The notes beneath the pieces are model-generated. The model did not search any database and had not been told where the DNA came from. It saw only the letters and a list, made by a program, of their open reading frames with translations. The position numbers and the translations under genes are program-made. DNA of 64,000 nt from Poa pratensis (lineage: Eukaryota; Streptophyta; Magnoliopsida; Poales; Poaceae): contig CAMZMU010000041.1 in assembly GCA_947311845.1 (NCBI GenBank), forward strand, positions 111,777,407-111,841,406. Direction: 5' to 3'. Positions 22,564 to 34,179 of this stretch are shown here, piece after piece; positions within the stretch are counted from its first letter, which is position 1; every line of letters begins with the position of its first letter.

Positions 22564-22912
22564 TCTATACCTCTTATAAAGCAAAACCCCACTAAGTGCA
22601 TTAATTATTTTTCTATCTAAACATGTAAGGTATCCACATCACCCACTATTTTGGTCAATCAATTGTCCATGTCATCTCTATTAGTTTTCATGCAACCTAT
22701 GCATGCCATGTATTTTCATCCATACAATTGTCCACGTCACTAATATTTAATTCTCAAATATTTAACAATTTCGCACAAATTAAATTAAGTGTCTCGACTA
22801 TTGTGATCAACTATATGTTAAGAATCAGATATTTCATGCCTCTTATACCCATTTCATTTACATCATATTTTTTTAAGGATATTCCCACTGCAACGCGCGG
22901 GGTATTCTTTTG
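22564..22912 (+). mobile_element. Short Helitron-like non-autonomous element
   Basis: Starts TCTATACCTCTTATAAAGC and ends near caacgcgcggggtattctttt, with a short GC hairpin just before the end, as in many grass Helitrons. The 3' end departs from the CTRR consensus. A related copy lies at 33771-34179. Non-coding and AT-rich. Confidence 0.4.
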
Positions 22913-23096
22913 GTTCCTTATACACGCCAACCAGTGACCTCGCTGCCGGTGAAACTGAAATTCATCGGGGATCGCCGATACGGGCAGATATAATAATACG
23001 GGGATACGATATATTGTAGGGTTGCACAATGGAAAACAATTTTTTGCCACTACGCAACAACCAAGATCTATCTATGCAGGTACAAGTAAGGAGTTA

Positions 23097-24092
23097 GGGC
23101 GTGTTTGGTAGCCCGTATGGGCTCAGAAAATCTCACCTCACCCCAGTTTCGAGTGTTTGGTAGCCTGTACTTGCCATCTGGACCATGCCCACCTCATGCG
23201 AAAAACGGCCCTCAGCCCTGCCCGCTTGAGAAGCTCAAATCGAGCTTCTCTACTCAGCCTGGGCGAGGCCATCCCGAAAAAATTCCCACATGTGGGCCCC
23301 ACTGATGTGTCACCTCGCTAGCGGCCAGCCCACCCGCTCATTTTCCTCGCGTCTAGTTCCCTCGCCTCTCTCTCCTGCGAATCGCCAGCACCGCCGCTCC
23401 ACGCCGCCAGCTCCACGCCGCCGCCCAGCGCCCGCGCCACCACCCAGCGCTGCTCACAGCGCCTGCTGCCGCCGCCCAGCGCGTCCTGCCGCACAACACA
23501 GCACCCGCTGTCGCCCAGCACGTTGTGCAACCGACGAGGATGCCAAGCTGCAGCCGACGAGCGCCGCCTCCACAAGCAACACCCGACGAGCGCCGCTGCC
23601 CAGTGACTCCTCAAGACACGACGGGGTGGCCGACGAGCTTACCCTCAAGCCACGGCCGACGAGCGTCGCCGACGAGCACGCCATGACGCCAGGCCACATT
23701 TGGGGGACCTGATTGCTTTTTTTGTTTCTGTTGAAGGGCCTCTGTGTAGAAAGTTGGACCTGTTTGTAATTTATATACTGTACTTGGAGGACCTATTAGT
23801 ATAAACTGTGAAAAAATATTTTTATCCTGGGACCGATTTTAGGTTATAAATTAAGATAATCAAACCGCATAATACAATCATTTTGGAATGTTATTTAGAC
23901 ACGGTTGAAATGACCACTCTAATCTCGGCATGTCCCAATACATACAAGCCACCAAACAACATCTCATCTCAGCATGTGTCAACACATACAAGCTACCAAA
24001 CACACAACAATATCTCATTTGAGCCTGTATAAGGTCAGCTTGTCTCTGTTGAGAAACCAATGCCCAGGTGATACGGGCTACCAAACACACAG
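23097..24092. mobile_element. TIR element (Harbinger/Tourist-like), right end disrupted
   Basis: The left terminus is GGGCGTGTTTGGTAGCCCGTA, preceded by TTA. An inverted match, tacgggctaccaaacacac, lies at 24072-24090, directly before the Copia LTR. The last bases of the right terminus and its TTA are missing, so the LTR insertion or a deletion removed them. The interior is partly GC-rich and proline/alanine-coding by composition (23.3-23.7 kb), but I found no domain. A TTA target and GGGC ends suggest PIF/Harbinger. Confidence 0.5.
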
Positions 24093-25560
24093 TGTTGGAG
24101 ATATGCCCTAGAGACAATAATATTTAGTATTATTTTATCTCCAAGTTTATTAATAATAGTTTATATCTTTATGCTACAACTGCATTGGGTACTTGAATAG
24201 CGAATACAAAGTATTCAAGAGAAAAACCTCCGATGCACGTGTAGAGATATGAACAAGGAAAAGCGTTCCTAGTCTTGTCTCTAAGACTAGCCTATCTTTT
24301 TATCTGATGATCATGTTTTCCTGATCATATACTTTGTATAAGTCATATAACTATAGGAGTTTATTATCGGAATAATAATAGTACTGAACCTACCCACCCT
24401 ATGATCTTGCTATGAGACAAATCGTCAAGATGAAGAATAGCAAAGATCATATAGAGTTTTCATTAGTTTGTCCCTATACCTTGAGAACATCTTGTGACCT
24501 CTTATTCGACACTCACGCTTTGATTGTCATCTAACGTCCGGGCGTAACTGGGACCATAACGGAGGCTATTGGGTTTGAACTAGAACAAGTAATGGAACAG
24601 AGATTGTTCAAGAAGCGTACTTACTCCTCCAGGCGATAGAGAGATACATCCTCAAGGCCATCTCAAGTATAATCATGTCACCCTAATTGTCTGGCCAGAC
24701 ACAGTGTGATTTATCACAGGACATTGATAATACAGAATGAGAAAAGAGAATGATATTGGTACGAGTTTCATATGTGTTATGATCAAAGGGTTTTGATCAC
24801 ACTAGAGCATATTGTCTCACACTCAAGATATCATTGATGTCATGTACGTAAGGGGATTAGCGTAATGAGAAACATAAAGAGGTTATGTCATTCACTTGGT
24901 AATACATAGGAGCCAATACAGACGTCTAGATCCCAATGCTGGTTATTGTCTGGTAAGCTCCCAGGCATGTCTATGTGTTAGCGAACCTTTCGGGTCACAC
25001 ACTTAAGTTGTGAGTCAAGCTTTTATTGAGAGAATAAAGATATAGTTTTAATGGTCATGAGATTGTGTCGAAGTGGCTCCGATGTCACCAGGACTTGTTC
25101 CAGTGAAGGTATAGAAAGAGAAGGCATACATTCTATGTCTCGGGATAATAGAAAGTGTTTCTATTATTGTCGGATTTATTCCGAAGGTTTATGTAGACGG
25201 AAATATTCATCCAAGAGTATTTTGTCTGCGAACACTAGGTGTCCCGGATCATGTAAAAGTGTTTTACATGATAGGTAATTAATTCGGTGAATATTCTGTA
25301 AAAGGAAATATTCAAATAAGAATTAATTAGACAAAATATTATTTTAATTAAATATTAATTTATTTATTTTATAAATAATTATTGGATAAATATTAAAGCC
25401 AATAATAAGTGGTTGCCACTTGGGCCCTATGGCACACATGGAAGCCGCACCACCGCTAGGCGGTGGCAGACGCAGGCGGACGCAAGCAGGCCAGGAGGGC
25501 CAGGCGGACCAGGCGGACGCGGTGGCCAGGCGGGCGCTGGCGGACTTCTGGCACTCGTAG
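24093..25560 (+). repeat. Copia-type LTR, left part, interrupted by the second Tat element
   Basis: Starts TGTTGGAGATATGCCCTAGAG, close to the start of many Triticeae Copia LTRs. It is AT-rich with no ORF. The sequence stops around 25440-25565 where Tat integrase homology begins, and it resumes at 31819. The exact junction is blurred by a GC-rich stretch (gacgcaggcggacgc...) and a short repeated phrase, cttctggcac(t/c)cgtagc. Confidence 0.6.
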
Positions 25561-25566
25561 CGAGTC

Positions 25567-26484
25567 CCCATTGGGCAAAGGGCCAGCGAGTGGTATCGTT
25601 TTTAGCTCCGATGCGGGTGCGTGTGGCTTGGTGGTGAACTTCTGGCACCCGTAGCATTTTTTGACTATCTCTTCGGCTTCCCGCATTGCCATGGGCCAGT
25701 AAAATCCTGCTCGAAAGGCTTTGGCCACCAGGGCTCGACTGCTAGCGTGATGTCCGCAAGTTTCGGCATGGATGTCATAGAGTATTGCTGTGCCGTCTTC
25801 CGGGTCAATGCAGCGCTGCAGTACTCCAGATATGCTGCGCTTGTATAGTTCTCCATTGATGACCGTGAAGGCCTTCGAGCGGCGAGTGATGCGCCGAGCT
25901 TCTATCGTGTCCTCTGGCAGCTCCTGGTGCAGCAGGTATGCGAGGAAAGGGTTCGTCCATGTTGGCTCGACGAGGAAAACTTCGACGTGTGGTTCCTCTT
26001 CCTCGGGTACCGATGTATCCTTTGCCGGTTGATCCTTGGTTGTTGCTATGGGAGGTGATGCAATTGGTTCCTTGAGCTTGATGGACCGCTGTTTGATGCA
26101 CTCGACAAAGACTCCGGGTGGAACCTTCGCCTTGGTCGAGCCGAGGTTGGCGAGCATGTCTGCTTCTTCGTTACTTTCACGGCCTATGTGCCGCAGCTCG
26201 CAGCCGTCGAAGCTGCCCTCCATGATGTTGTAAAGGTCTCGATACACAATCATGTTTTTTGCCGTGGCTTCACACTCCTTCATCGTTTGTTGTACGGCGA
26301 GGTTCGAGTCCCCGTAGATCATGAGGCGAGTGGCTCCACAGTTTTTGGCCATCCGCATGCCGTGTAGTAGTGCCTCGTACTCAGCTTCGTTGTTGGAGGG
26401 CTTGTGGAAGGCCATCTGTAGAACGTAACAAAGTTTGTCGCCTTTTGGCGATGTCAAGATGATGCCTGCGCCCGCACCCTTCAA
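25567..26484 (-). pseudogene. RNase H (second domain) and N-terminal integrase of the second Tat element, truncated
   Basis: The first half has KLCYVLQMAFHKPSNNEAEYE, YGDSNLAVQQ and HIGRESNEEADMLAN, the cellular-type RNase H. After a linker comes the integrase zinc finger (HHASSRALVAK ... CYGCQ). The frame then leaves homology after PLAGP, just before the first catalytic aspartate expected by comparison with 7766-6996. The protein is therefore truncated by deletion, not merely frameshifted. Confidence 0.8.
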
Positions 26485-26502
26485 TTTCTTGGATCTGTCA
26501 AA

Positions 26503-27705
26503 TTACATAGTCCATGCGTTGGACAGGTCAGGTAAGTTGGGCAGCTGGGATTCGATCCACTCGGTTGTGAAGTCTGGAAGTACTTGTGCTTTGATCGCGT
26601 TGGGGTGCGCATACTTTAGGTCCCACGGGCCGAGCTCGATGACCCACTTGGCGACTCGTCCTGTCGCGTCGGTGTTGGTGAGGATGTCTGAGAGGCCCGA
26701 GGCACTCACCACTGTGATTGGGTGCTCGGCGAAGTAATGGACGACCTTGCGTGAACTCATGAAGACGCCGTAGGCTAGCTTCTGGTAGTGCGGGTACCGC
26801 TGCTTTGATATGGAAAGAACCTCATTGAGGTAGTATATGGGCCGTTGCACTCGATGGGCGTGGCCTTCTTCTTGGCGTTCGACGACGAGGACGGTGCTGA
26901 CCACCCTGTTGGTGGCTGCCACATAAAGGTCTAGAGGTTCCTTTTCCTGTGGTGCGACGAGCACTGGTGGAGTCGCCAGGACCCTCTTGAGATCCGTGAA
27001 TGCTGCTTGGGCTTCCGGCGTCCACTCGAATTTGTCAGATTTCTTCATCAGTTGGTAGAAAGGGAGTGCCTTTTCACCCAACTTACTAATGAACCGGCTG
27101 AGCGCTGCGACTCGGCCGGCTAGGCGCTGGACCTCCCAAGCTTGGTCGGGGCTGGCATCGTGAAGATTGCTTCTATCTTTTCTGGGTTTGCCTCGATGCC
27201 TCTGGCAGATACGAGGTACCCGAGTAGTTGCCCAGCTGGTACGCCAAAGACGCACTTAGTTGGGTTGAGCTTGATCTTGTACGTGTTGAGCGCGGCAAAT
27301 GTCTCGCGCAGGTTGTTGAGGAGCGTGTCCTCTTGCCTTGTCTTGATGACTATGTCGTCGACATAAACTTGGACGTTGCGTCTTATCTGGTCCTTGAGGC
27401 AGGATTGCATCATGCGCTGGTAGGTAGCTCCAGCGTTCTTGAGCCCGAAGGGCATGGTTTTGTAGCAGTAGACACAATGAGGTGTGATGAAGGCAGTCTT
27501 CTCCTCGTCCTCCTCTCGCATCCGTATCTGGTTGTAGCCTGAGTAGGCATCCAGGAAGGACAGTCGTGCACAACCAGCCATGGAATCGACGATCTGGTCG
27601 ATTCGTGGCAACGGGAAGTGATCCTTCGGGCAGCACTTGTTGAGGGAGGTGAAGTCGACGCACATGCGGAGAATCTTTGTCTTCTTCTTTTAGACAAGGA
27701 CTGGG
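26503..27705 (-). pseudogene. Reverse transcriptase and first RNase H of the second Tat element
   Basis: The frame 27665-27120 holds MCVDFTSLNKCCPKDHF, LSFLDAYSGYNQIRM, MPFGLKNAGATYQRMM and YVDDIVIKTRQ. The catalytic YVDD is intact. A frameshift near 27130 leads to 27100-26503 with the connection/RNase H region (PIYYLNEVL, YPHYQKLAYGV). A stop at about 27691 separates it from the upstream fingers region. RT core motifs are conserved relative to the first copy. Confidence 0.85.
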
Positions 27706-27950
27706 TTGGCGACCTAGTCGGACTTCTTGATTTCGCGGATGAACTGAGCGTGAAGTAATCTGTCCACTTCTTGCATGATGGCGACAAGCTTCGGCTCGGA
27801 GAAGCGGCACATTGTTTGCTTGACAGGTTTGGCATCCGGATAAACTTGAAGGACGTGCTCGGCGAATTCTCTGGGTATACCTGGCATGTCGGCTGGACAC
27901 CAGGCGAAGATTTCCCAGTTCTCACGGAGGAACTCGACGAGCGCGCTTTC

Positions 27951-28703
27951 CTATGCAGGAGACAAGCTTGATGACACGAGCACTATCTTGGAAGCATCAG
28001 TCGGATGAACTTGGTGTGCCCTTGTGTCATCGGTTGTGCTGAACGAGGCGTCAGGTGCCGGTTTCTTGCTTGCAGGGAAGAGGGTTTTATCGTTGCAAAG
28101 TGACAGTTCCTCGAGTTGCTGCTGCATGCCGAAAGACTCGGAGATTCTGCTGAACTCGCAGTCGCAGTTATCCGAACGCTGGAAGTCACCCCGCACAGTT
28201 AAGACTCCCTTCGGTCCGGGCATCTTGAGCATGAGATAGGCGTAGTGTGGCACTACCATGAAGCGGGCGAACGTCGGGTGCCCCAGTATGGCATGGTACT
28301 GCGACTTCCAGTCCACCACCTCGAAGTCAATCATCTCCTTTCGGAAGTGATCAGGTGTGCCGAAGATAACTTTGAGTGTGATAACTCCTTCAGGGTAGAC
28401 TGCTTTTCCCGGTACAATCCCATGTAAGGTGCTGTCTGGTTTTGCTAGCTTCTCCAGAGATCTGCCCATCTTCCGGAGAGTATCGGTGAAGATGATGTTG
28501 ATGCCGCTACCGCTGTCCATGAAGACCTTGGTCATGTGAAACTGACCTATCTGAGCTTCGAGTACCAGCGCGGCGTGGCATGGGCGCGGCACACGTGGAG
28601 GATGATCTTCCCGAGAGAATGTAATGCTGGTTTCCGAGCCCGTGAGGTACTCGGGTGCAGCCGGTGGCATTGTCACGGCCTGGTAGACTTGGCGAGTGAT
28701 CAA
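27951..28703 (-). pseudogene. Protease region of the second Tat element
   Basis: An uninterrupted frame of about 250 codons: HPPRVPRPCHAALVLEAQ, then VFMDSGSGINIIFTD (retropepsin D-S-G), then VDWKSQYHAILGHPTF, typical of the Tat protease. It is in one piece, unlike the homolog at 9810-10503, but is not joined in frame to RT because of stops around 27950 and 27690. Confidence 0.75.
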
Positions 28704-29064
28704 CTTTTGGCACCTATTTCACGGGCGCCCCTTCTGTATCATATTCATTTGCCCTCGAGCCTGAGGGTATTGTTCTCCGGGCGCGGGAGGTGCGTCCAGT
28801 CTCGGCTCGTATTGGACTGCTCCTGCGATGTGCGCTGGGTTTGCTGCGGGTGGTCCTGGGAGGGCCAACTGCGGTGCTAGTTGAGGTGCGGGGCAGGAGC
28901 CATGATTTTGGCGAATGCTCCGTTAATGCGTTGCATTTTTCGGCAGTCCTTCAGTAGGTGAGTGGAGACCAGCTTGCCGGTTTCGTCGCTTCTGAACAGA
29001 TGGAACTTGCATGGTTCCTCGAGCTCCTGCTCGGGTGTAATCTCCGGTCGCGAGGTTTGCGCCT

Positions 29065-31290
29065 CTAGTCGCGTCTCTGATTTCCATCGTTCCTGTACTC
29101 CTCCCGGCTTCGACTGCTTTGGCGATTGTTGTCGCGGCTCCGATCTTCTCGGGTATCGGTGAATCCGGCTGCCACTAACTCGGCTGGCTCGCTTTCGTCG
29201 AATTGGGCCTTGCGCTTGTGGCGGTGATCGCTGCCGCGGTTGTTTCTGCGGCCCCAGTTGCTTGGTTCACCGTCCTCGTTCGGGAACTCATTGCGTACGG
29301 TGTCCTCACCATCGGCCCACTCGTTGGCGATCTTCATGAGCTCGATGATGGATCGTGGTTGGAGGCGACCGAAAGCCTCTCGAAGGTCGTGTTGAATGAC
29401 GCCTCGGATGAATGCGTCCATTGCTCTGTCCTCGGAGACGACTCCGACGGAATTGCGCATGAGTGTCCAGCGCTGGATGTATGATCGTAGTGGTTCGTCC
29501 TTCCGCTGCTTGCAATTTTGCAATTCCACAAACATCGCGGGTCTCGAGTAAGTGCTGAGGAAGTTCTTGATGAAGGCATCTTCGAATTGGTCCCAGTTGC
29601 TGAAGGAGTTCCTAGGCAGGTTCTGGAGCCAGGTGCGTGCTGATCCTTGAGCATCAACTGAACATACTGCATGGCTGTTGTAGTGGTACCTCCTTGACAG
29701 TTGACTGCGATGATGTAATCGTCAAGCCAGAGTTTGGGATCTTGCGTGCCGTCGAATTTTACCGATTCAGATGTGAGCTTGAAGCCTCGCGGTATTCTTG
29801 TGGCGCGGATGCGATAGTGGAAGCAGGGAAGGCCGCAAGGTTCGGAGTCGCCGTCCGAGTAATGTTCCTCAGTCGGGGTATTGACGGGTCGGTTGGAGCG
29901 GTTGCGATCGATTGTTCGCTGCGTGATGATGTTGCGGGCGTCCTCGCCCTCCTGCAGGTGTCGGATGGGTCAGTCTCCGCGTGCTGCATGCTCGCGGTCA
30001 CGCCTGTCGCGATCGCCGCGTGCTGGAGTTGTTGTTGCGGGTGCGGCTCCTGGAATCAGCGCCTGCTCTGCTAAGCGGAGCGTCTGGATTTGTTGTCGAT
30101 GTAGAGCTGCACGGGGGTCGCCTTCTGGAGGTTGAGTTGCTCGCAGATACGTGGACAATGACATGAGAGCGCCGGAGGCGGTTCTGGGGATGGGTATCCC
30201 GTCTGCATCTTCTGTCATAAACGACGATTCGAGGTTGCGAGTGGTCGCAGCCCTCTCAACATCTGTCAATAGATTGATACGTGGTCTGGAGCGCCTGTTG
30301 TCTTTTGTAACGGTTGGTCCTGAGGAGGAAAAGGAGTAAGCTGCTCGGCGAGTTCTTTTCGCCTGGCTAGATCTGCTTTCTCGCGCAACAGCTTCCCGTT
30401 TTCCTTCCATACGAGGTATTGGTAGGCCATCATCTCTTCCCGGGTTACCTCCGCTGGAGGGAAGGTGCATTCTTGGACGTGTTTCATGGCCTGGACCCCT
30501 ATCTCTCGAGTGATCGTCAAAGTTGTCACTTTGTCTGGCATGGTGACTTCCATTGGGAACGTAAGTTCCTCGCGGTGGGGACCAGTGCCAGGTGTCCTGT
30601 CGTTTGTTGCGTCCACCATGAAGACTTGGACGGGGTAGGATTGTGCAGTCGAATACGCGTTGCTGCTGCTGCTCTCGCCGCTAGAGTTGTCCTTGGAGCC
30701 GAAAATGGAGGCGACGTGGTAGACGCCGCAATCGATGCAGAACTCGTCCGGCGAGGCGACAGTCGATGATGTCGCGGGTGTCGGAGTCGCAAAAGGCGCG
30801 GGTGTAGTTGAGGCAGATGCGATCTCCATGGTCGATGAAGACTTGGGTCCCGCGGCCGGAGCAGATGCGATCTCCGCAGTCGATGGAGGCGCGAGTCCCG
30901 TGGTTGGAGTAGATGTGATCTCTGCAGCCGACGAAGATGCCGGTGTCGTAGTCGAAGCAGGCGCGATCTCCGTAGTCGACGAAGATGTCGGTGACGTAGT
31001 CGAAGCAGGCGCGATCTCCGTAGTCGACGAAGATGCCGGTGACGTAGTCGAAACAGGCGCGATCTCCGTAGTCGACGAAGATGCCGGTGTGTGGTTGGAG
31101 AGTCGGATCGTCCCCCACTTGTTCACATGGAATTTCATGCTACCGAAAGTAAGGCACATACCTCCGTAGAGATCGGCGTACACCAATCGGTGGACTGGCG
31201 GATGGGGGACGAACTCGAAGGAGCCGAAGGGAATCGGTGCCGCGATCATCGGCGAGTCGATGGTCATTGCAGATGGAGCCGATGTAACCA
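29065..31290 (-). pseudogene. gag of the second Tat element
   Basis: The first in-frame ATG after the primer site is near 31290. The frame continues to 30266. It holds a repeat-rich, serine/threonine/alanine segment (31100-30750) and then VTTLTITREIG..., which matches the first copy. A second frame (29535-29065) has the gag core tail (PLRSYIQRWTLMRNSVG) and an arginine-rich, acidic C-terminus. Stops separate them. The same frame is also open upstream through the primer site into the LTR (RQLAPSVGK), as in the first copy. Confidence 0.7.
30961..31104. repeat. 48-bp in-frame tandem repeat in gag
   Basis: Three near-identical units begin at 30961, 31009 and 31057 (gcgcgatctccgtagtcgac...). Degenerate units continue to about 30800. 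Each unit equals 16 codons, so on the minus strand it gives repeated S/T/A/P-rich blocks without breaking the frame. Confidence 0.8.
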
Positions 31291-31310
31291 TGATTCCATC
31301 ACTCTTCTTT

Positions 31311-31326
31311 CCCACAGACGGCGCCA
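31311..31326 (-). other. Primer binding site of the second Tat element
   Basis: TGGCGCCGTCTGTGGG on the minus strand, two bases from the LTR end, identical to 13350-13365. Confidence 0.75.
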
Positions 31327-31328
31327 AT

Positions 31329-31818
31329 TGACGTGGGGTGGCCACGGCAAATCCCAGGGTCGAGTACCCTAGGTTGATTGAGAGGGAGAGAAGTTGGAGT
31401 GTTGGTAGTTACGACGGCTGACAAGCAAGGCGATTTACCCTGGTTTAGGCTCCCGGAGGATAATACCCTACTTCCAGCTTGTCTGTTATTGATAATTTGG
31501 AGGTGTTACAATGGCGATCCCGGCGAGATGTCGATCTCGCTAGGGTTTTGGTGGCGGAATATGAGCACGTCCCTTGATCGGCGGCCCTCCCAGCCTTTAT
31601 AAAGGAGGCTGGGTTTCGGGAGTTCGCAACCGACTAGGTTTACAAGTATGGTAGATTCTACTGACATAGGTTTCGCCTGCCTTGGGGCATACTCTATTTT
31701 CTTGGACTCCCTTCGTGGGCTTTGAACATCGTCTTATATTAGGCCGCCGGTTGGACCCTAGTCTTTGCGTGCACCAGGTATCTTCATAGTGGGGCACCCG
31801 ATAGGTAGGCCCACTTCA
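31329..31818 (-). repeat. 5' LTR of the second Tat element (490 bp)
   Basis: On the minus strand it begins TGAAGTGGG and ends CCCCACGTCA. TATA-like ctttataaag lies at 31595-31604. Followed by CCATC (31819-31823), the expected target duplication; its partner is lost with the 3' end. Confidence 0.7.
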
Positions 31819-32442
31819 CCATCCCAAGCCTAGTTGGACTAGGAATCCTTTCCCCTTTCCCAAGCACCCCTCTCCTTTGGCCACCTATATAAACACCACC
31901 AACCCCATGGGTTGAAACAATCCAATACAATCTAGACATGCACAAGTTCCTCTATCTTGATATTGTGCAATTAGAAGATGCTCTAATTAGACGGCGCTCT
32001 AATTAGACATTGTTCTAATCTCTCTCTCTCTCTAGTAGATCTCATGTGTTGAGAATTATATCTCTCTAATCTCATATTGCTCTAATCAAGTTTGATTAGA
32101 TCAACCACTAAAACTATGTCGAAAGGTAGTCTCTCTTCGTCGGTTGCAAGTAGCTCTGGACGGCGAAACGCTGACGGATTGACGCAGTGTACGTGGGGAT
32201 ACTGCTAGAGCGGGGCTGCGCGAGTAGTCCCTCGACGACAAGAATCGAAAGGCAATCTCACCTCCATTTACTTCGACTACCACCGACATCTACTTCGACT
32301 ACAACAAGATCTTCCGCAACGGTTGTAGTAAGTTTCCTGGATCTAGCATTATGGGGTGCTGCATATCTTCATAGTATAGATCTTGGGCTGTTGCGTATTT
32401 GGTAAACAATTTTTTTTTAAGTTTCCGTTGCGCAACCCAACA
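31819..32442 (+). repeat. Copia-type LTR, right part
   Basis: Continues the LTR begun at 24093. TATA-like cctatataaacacc lies near 31886, followed by leader sequence, and it ends CGCAACCCAACA, the inverse of the TGTTGG start. Flanks are CACAG (left) and GTTAG (right), which do not match. No primer site follows. This is either a solo LTR with altered flanks or one end of a larger damaged element. Confidence 0.5.
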
Positions 32443-33587
32443 GTTAGATCTATTTGTTACCAACACCATGAAGCGGATGAAGATGTTGATGACGATGTCG
32501 ATGAAGCCTGATGAAGATCCTCACGACTAAGCCTAGTGGTGAGAATGTCGCTGACTCCAGTCGCCTTTCGGGTCCAACTGAGCGAGAAAAAGGATCCCAC
32601 GTGTTATCCTTCTAAGGATGTGCATGAATATATCTCCTCCAGTCCAGCAGAGCTTCGACGTACAAGGCTGAGAACTACTGGTGAATGATAATGGTGGATT
32701 TCCCAACACATGGAGAGAGGAAGAGAGATCAGATCTAGATCTAAAGGGAGAGGACACCTCAAAAACCTATAGATCTATTTCTGCTCATGAGGGGGAGGGG
32801 CACCTCCATATCTCGATGCGTGGGAGGAGGTGTGCCCCTCCACCCCCTTTATATAGGAGGGTGGAGAAGGTCGAGGCGCAACCTCCTAGGGCCGGCTGCA
32901 CCAGGGAGGCTTGCCCCCTTAATGGGTCTTTCTGGCCCAATTTGGCCATCCCACTTGCGGGGGCAGCCCATGGAGGGCGAGCCGCACCCCTAGGCTGGCT
33001 GACACCGCTCATTCGATGGGCGCCGCCGCAATAGGCGACGGTGACATTGCTAGGGCCACCATGCTCCTCCACGAGGACTGGTGCGCTAGGTAGTCGCAGG
33101 AACGCAGGGAGCCGGCCCTGCTGCGACAGAAGCCCAATGCTTGCCAGCAGTGGCCATCGAAAGACCAAGAAGGGTTTGTGAGCGAAGAGAGTGTGTTGCT
33201 TGGGAGCGGGAGTGGATAGAGAGTGGCGCTCGTGTGTGTGTGGGTAGGTGGGTGGGAGGGAGATATTGGTCCACAGGTGGGCTTTTGGGTCGCGAATGTT
33301 GGCAATAGTGATCTGCAAATAATTGTGCACGATGAGTCCATGATGGAGATAATATTTCAATTATTACTGACTAAAACGGAAACGAAGTCCTACTTTGCTC
33401 GCTCCCTAGCGACGACCCATTCCTAGCAGATAGCCACGTGTAAATTTTTAACTGTGGGATTTCTTCCGCCGTTCCACAGGGTGTGTGCATATTATCGTTC
33501 TGTACTAGTGGAGTCACCTATCCGCAACAAACACATCTCGTGAGAGGTATCCCTCTCATATAATTGATCACATGTGTTTATTTTCTC
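32443..33587. other. LTR-like debris, no gene
   Basis: Around 32.6-33.0 kb the minus strand looks like a retrotransposon LTR: a TATA box at 32855-32848 (TATATAAA), preceded by GC-rich sequence and followed by leader-like sequence. I could not fix its ends. 33.0-33.3 kb is GC-rich and unrecognised. At 33495-33515 ttctgtactagtg matches the terminus of the CACTA element at 50612-52667. Confidence 0.4.
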
Positions 33588-33868
33588 GACACTGAGAACT
33601 AGGTTGGTGGGATGTGTCTGTCTAGTTAGATATTTATACTTTTTATAAAGCAAAACACCACTGACATGTATTAATTATTTTTTTTATCTCAACATGCAAG
33701 CTATCCACATCATCTATTCTCTTAGCCAGACACTGAGAACTAGGTTGGTGGGATGTGTCTGTTTAGTTAGATATTTATACTTTTTATAAAGCAAAACACC
33801 ACTGACATGTATTAATTATTTTTCCATCTCAACATGCAAGCTATCCACATCATCTATTTTCTTAGCCA
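33588..33868. repeat. 141-bp tandem duplication
   Basis: Two adjacent copies, 33588-33728 and 33729-33868, beginning gacactgagaactaggttgg, with only a few differences. Each includes the first roughly 100 bp of a Helitron-like sequence. Confidence 0.9.
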
Positions 33869-34179
33869 ACCAAATGTTCATATCATCCCACTAACATTTC
33901 ATTAAAGTCAATACTTTCTTGCATCATCATATATATCCACTTCATCTACTTTTCATCCATCCATTGTCCATGTCACCAATTTTTAATCATCAAATTCAAA
34001 AAAAAAAGTATATGCATTTGTTTACGCAACAATTTTTTAGTCAACTAAATTTAGCTTTCGACAATTGTGATCAACTGAACCTTGCATTCATATTTCATGA
34101 ATCTTATATGCCTTTATTTTCGCAATATTTTTTACAGAGACTTTCGGCGCAAGCCCGTAACACCAGGGTATCTTTTTAG
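33771..34179 (+). mobile_element. Helitron-like element related to 22564-22912
   Basis: Begins in the second unit of the tandem duplication (tatactttttataaagcaaaac) and ends cagggtatctttttag. It shares the phrase gcattaattattttt...tatccacatca with the copy at 22.6 kb. A hairpin (cccgtaacaccaggg) precedes the end. Non-coding. Confidence 0.4.

Larger units (their letters stand above)
25561..31818 (-). mobile_element. Truncated Tat-lineage Gypsy element nested in the Copia LTR
   Basis: On the minus strand: 5' LTR (31818-31329), primer binding site (31326-31311), gag, protease, RT, two RNase H domains and the zinc-binding start of integrase. Homology to the first Tat element then stops at about 25565, before the integrase catalytic core. 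The integrase core, 3' region, antisense gene and 3' LTR are gone. The reading frames are in better shape than in the first copy (protease and RT in one frame each), but stops remain. The two elements share LTR phrases and PBS and belong to the same family or sister families. Confidence 0.85.

Noticed and set aside
23290..23712. A 140-codon plus-strand ORF in the TIR element
   Set aside because: Compositionally biased (Ala, Pro, Arg, Ser), no motif. Kept only as a note that the interior is GC-rich.
30961..31104. 48-bp repeats considered as a regulatory array
   Set aside because: They lie in the gag reading frame with a unit length divisible by three; coding repeat expansion explains them.
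32681..33360. Overlapping ORFs of 100-190 codons on both strands
   Set aside because: They coincide with LTR-like TATA and leader sequence and have no domains.
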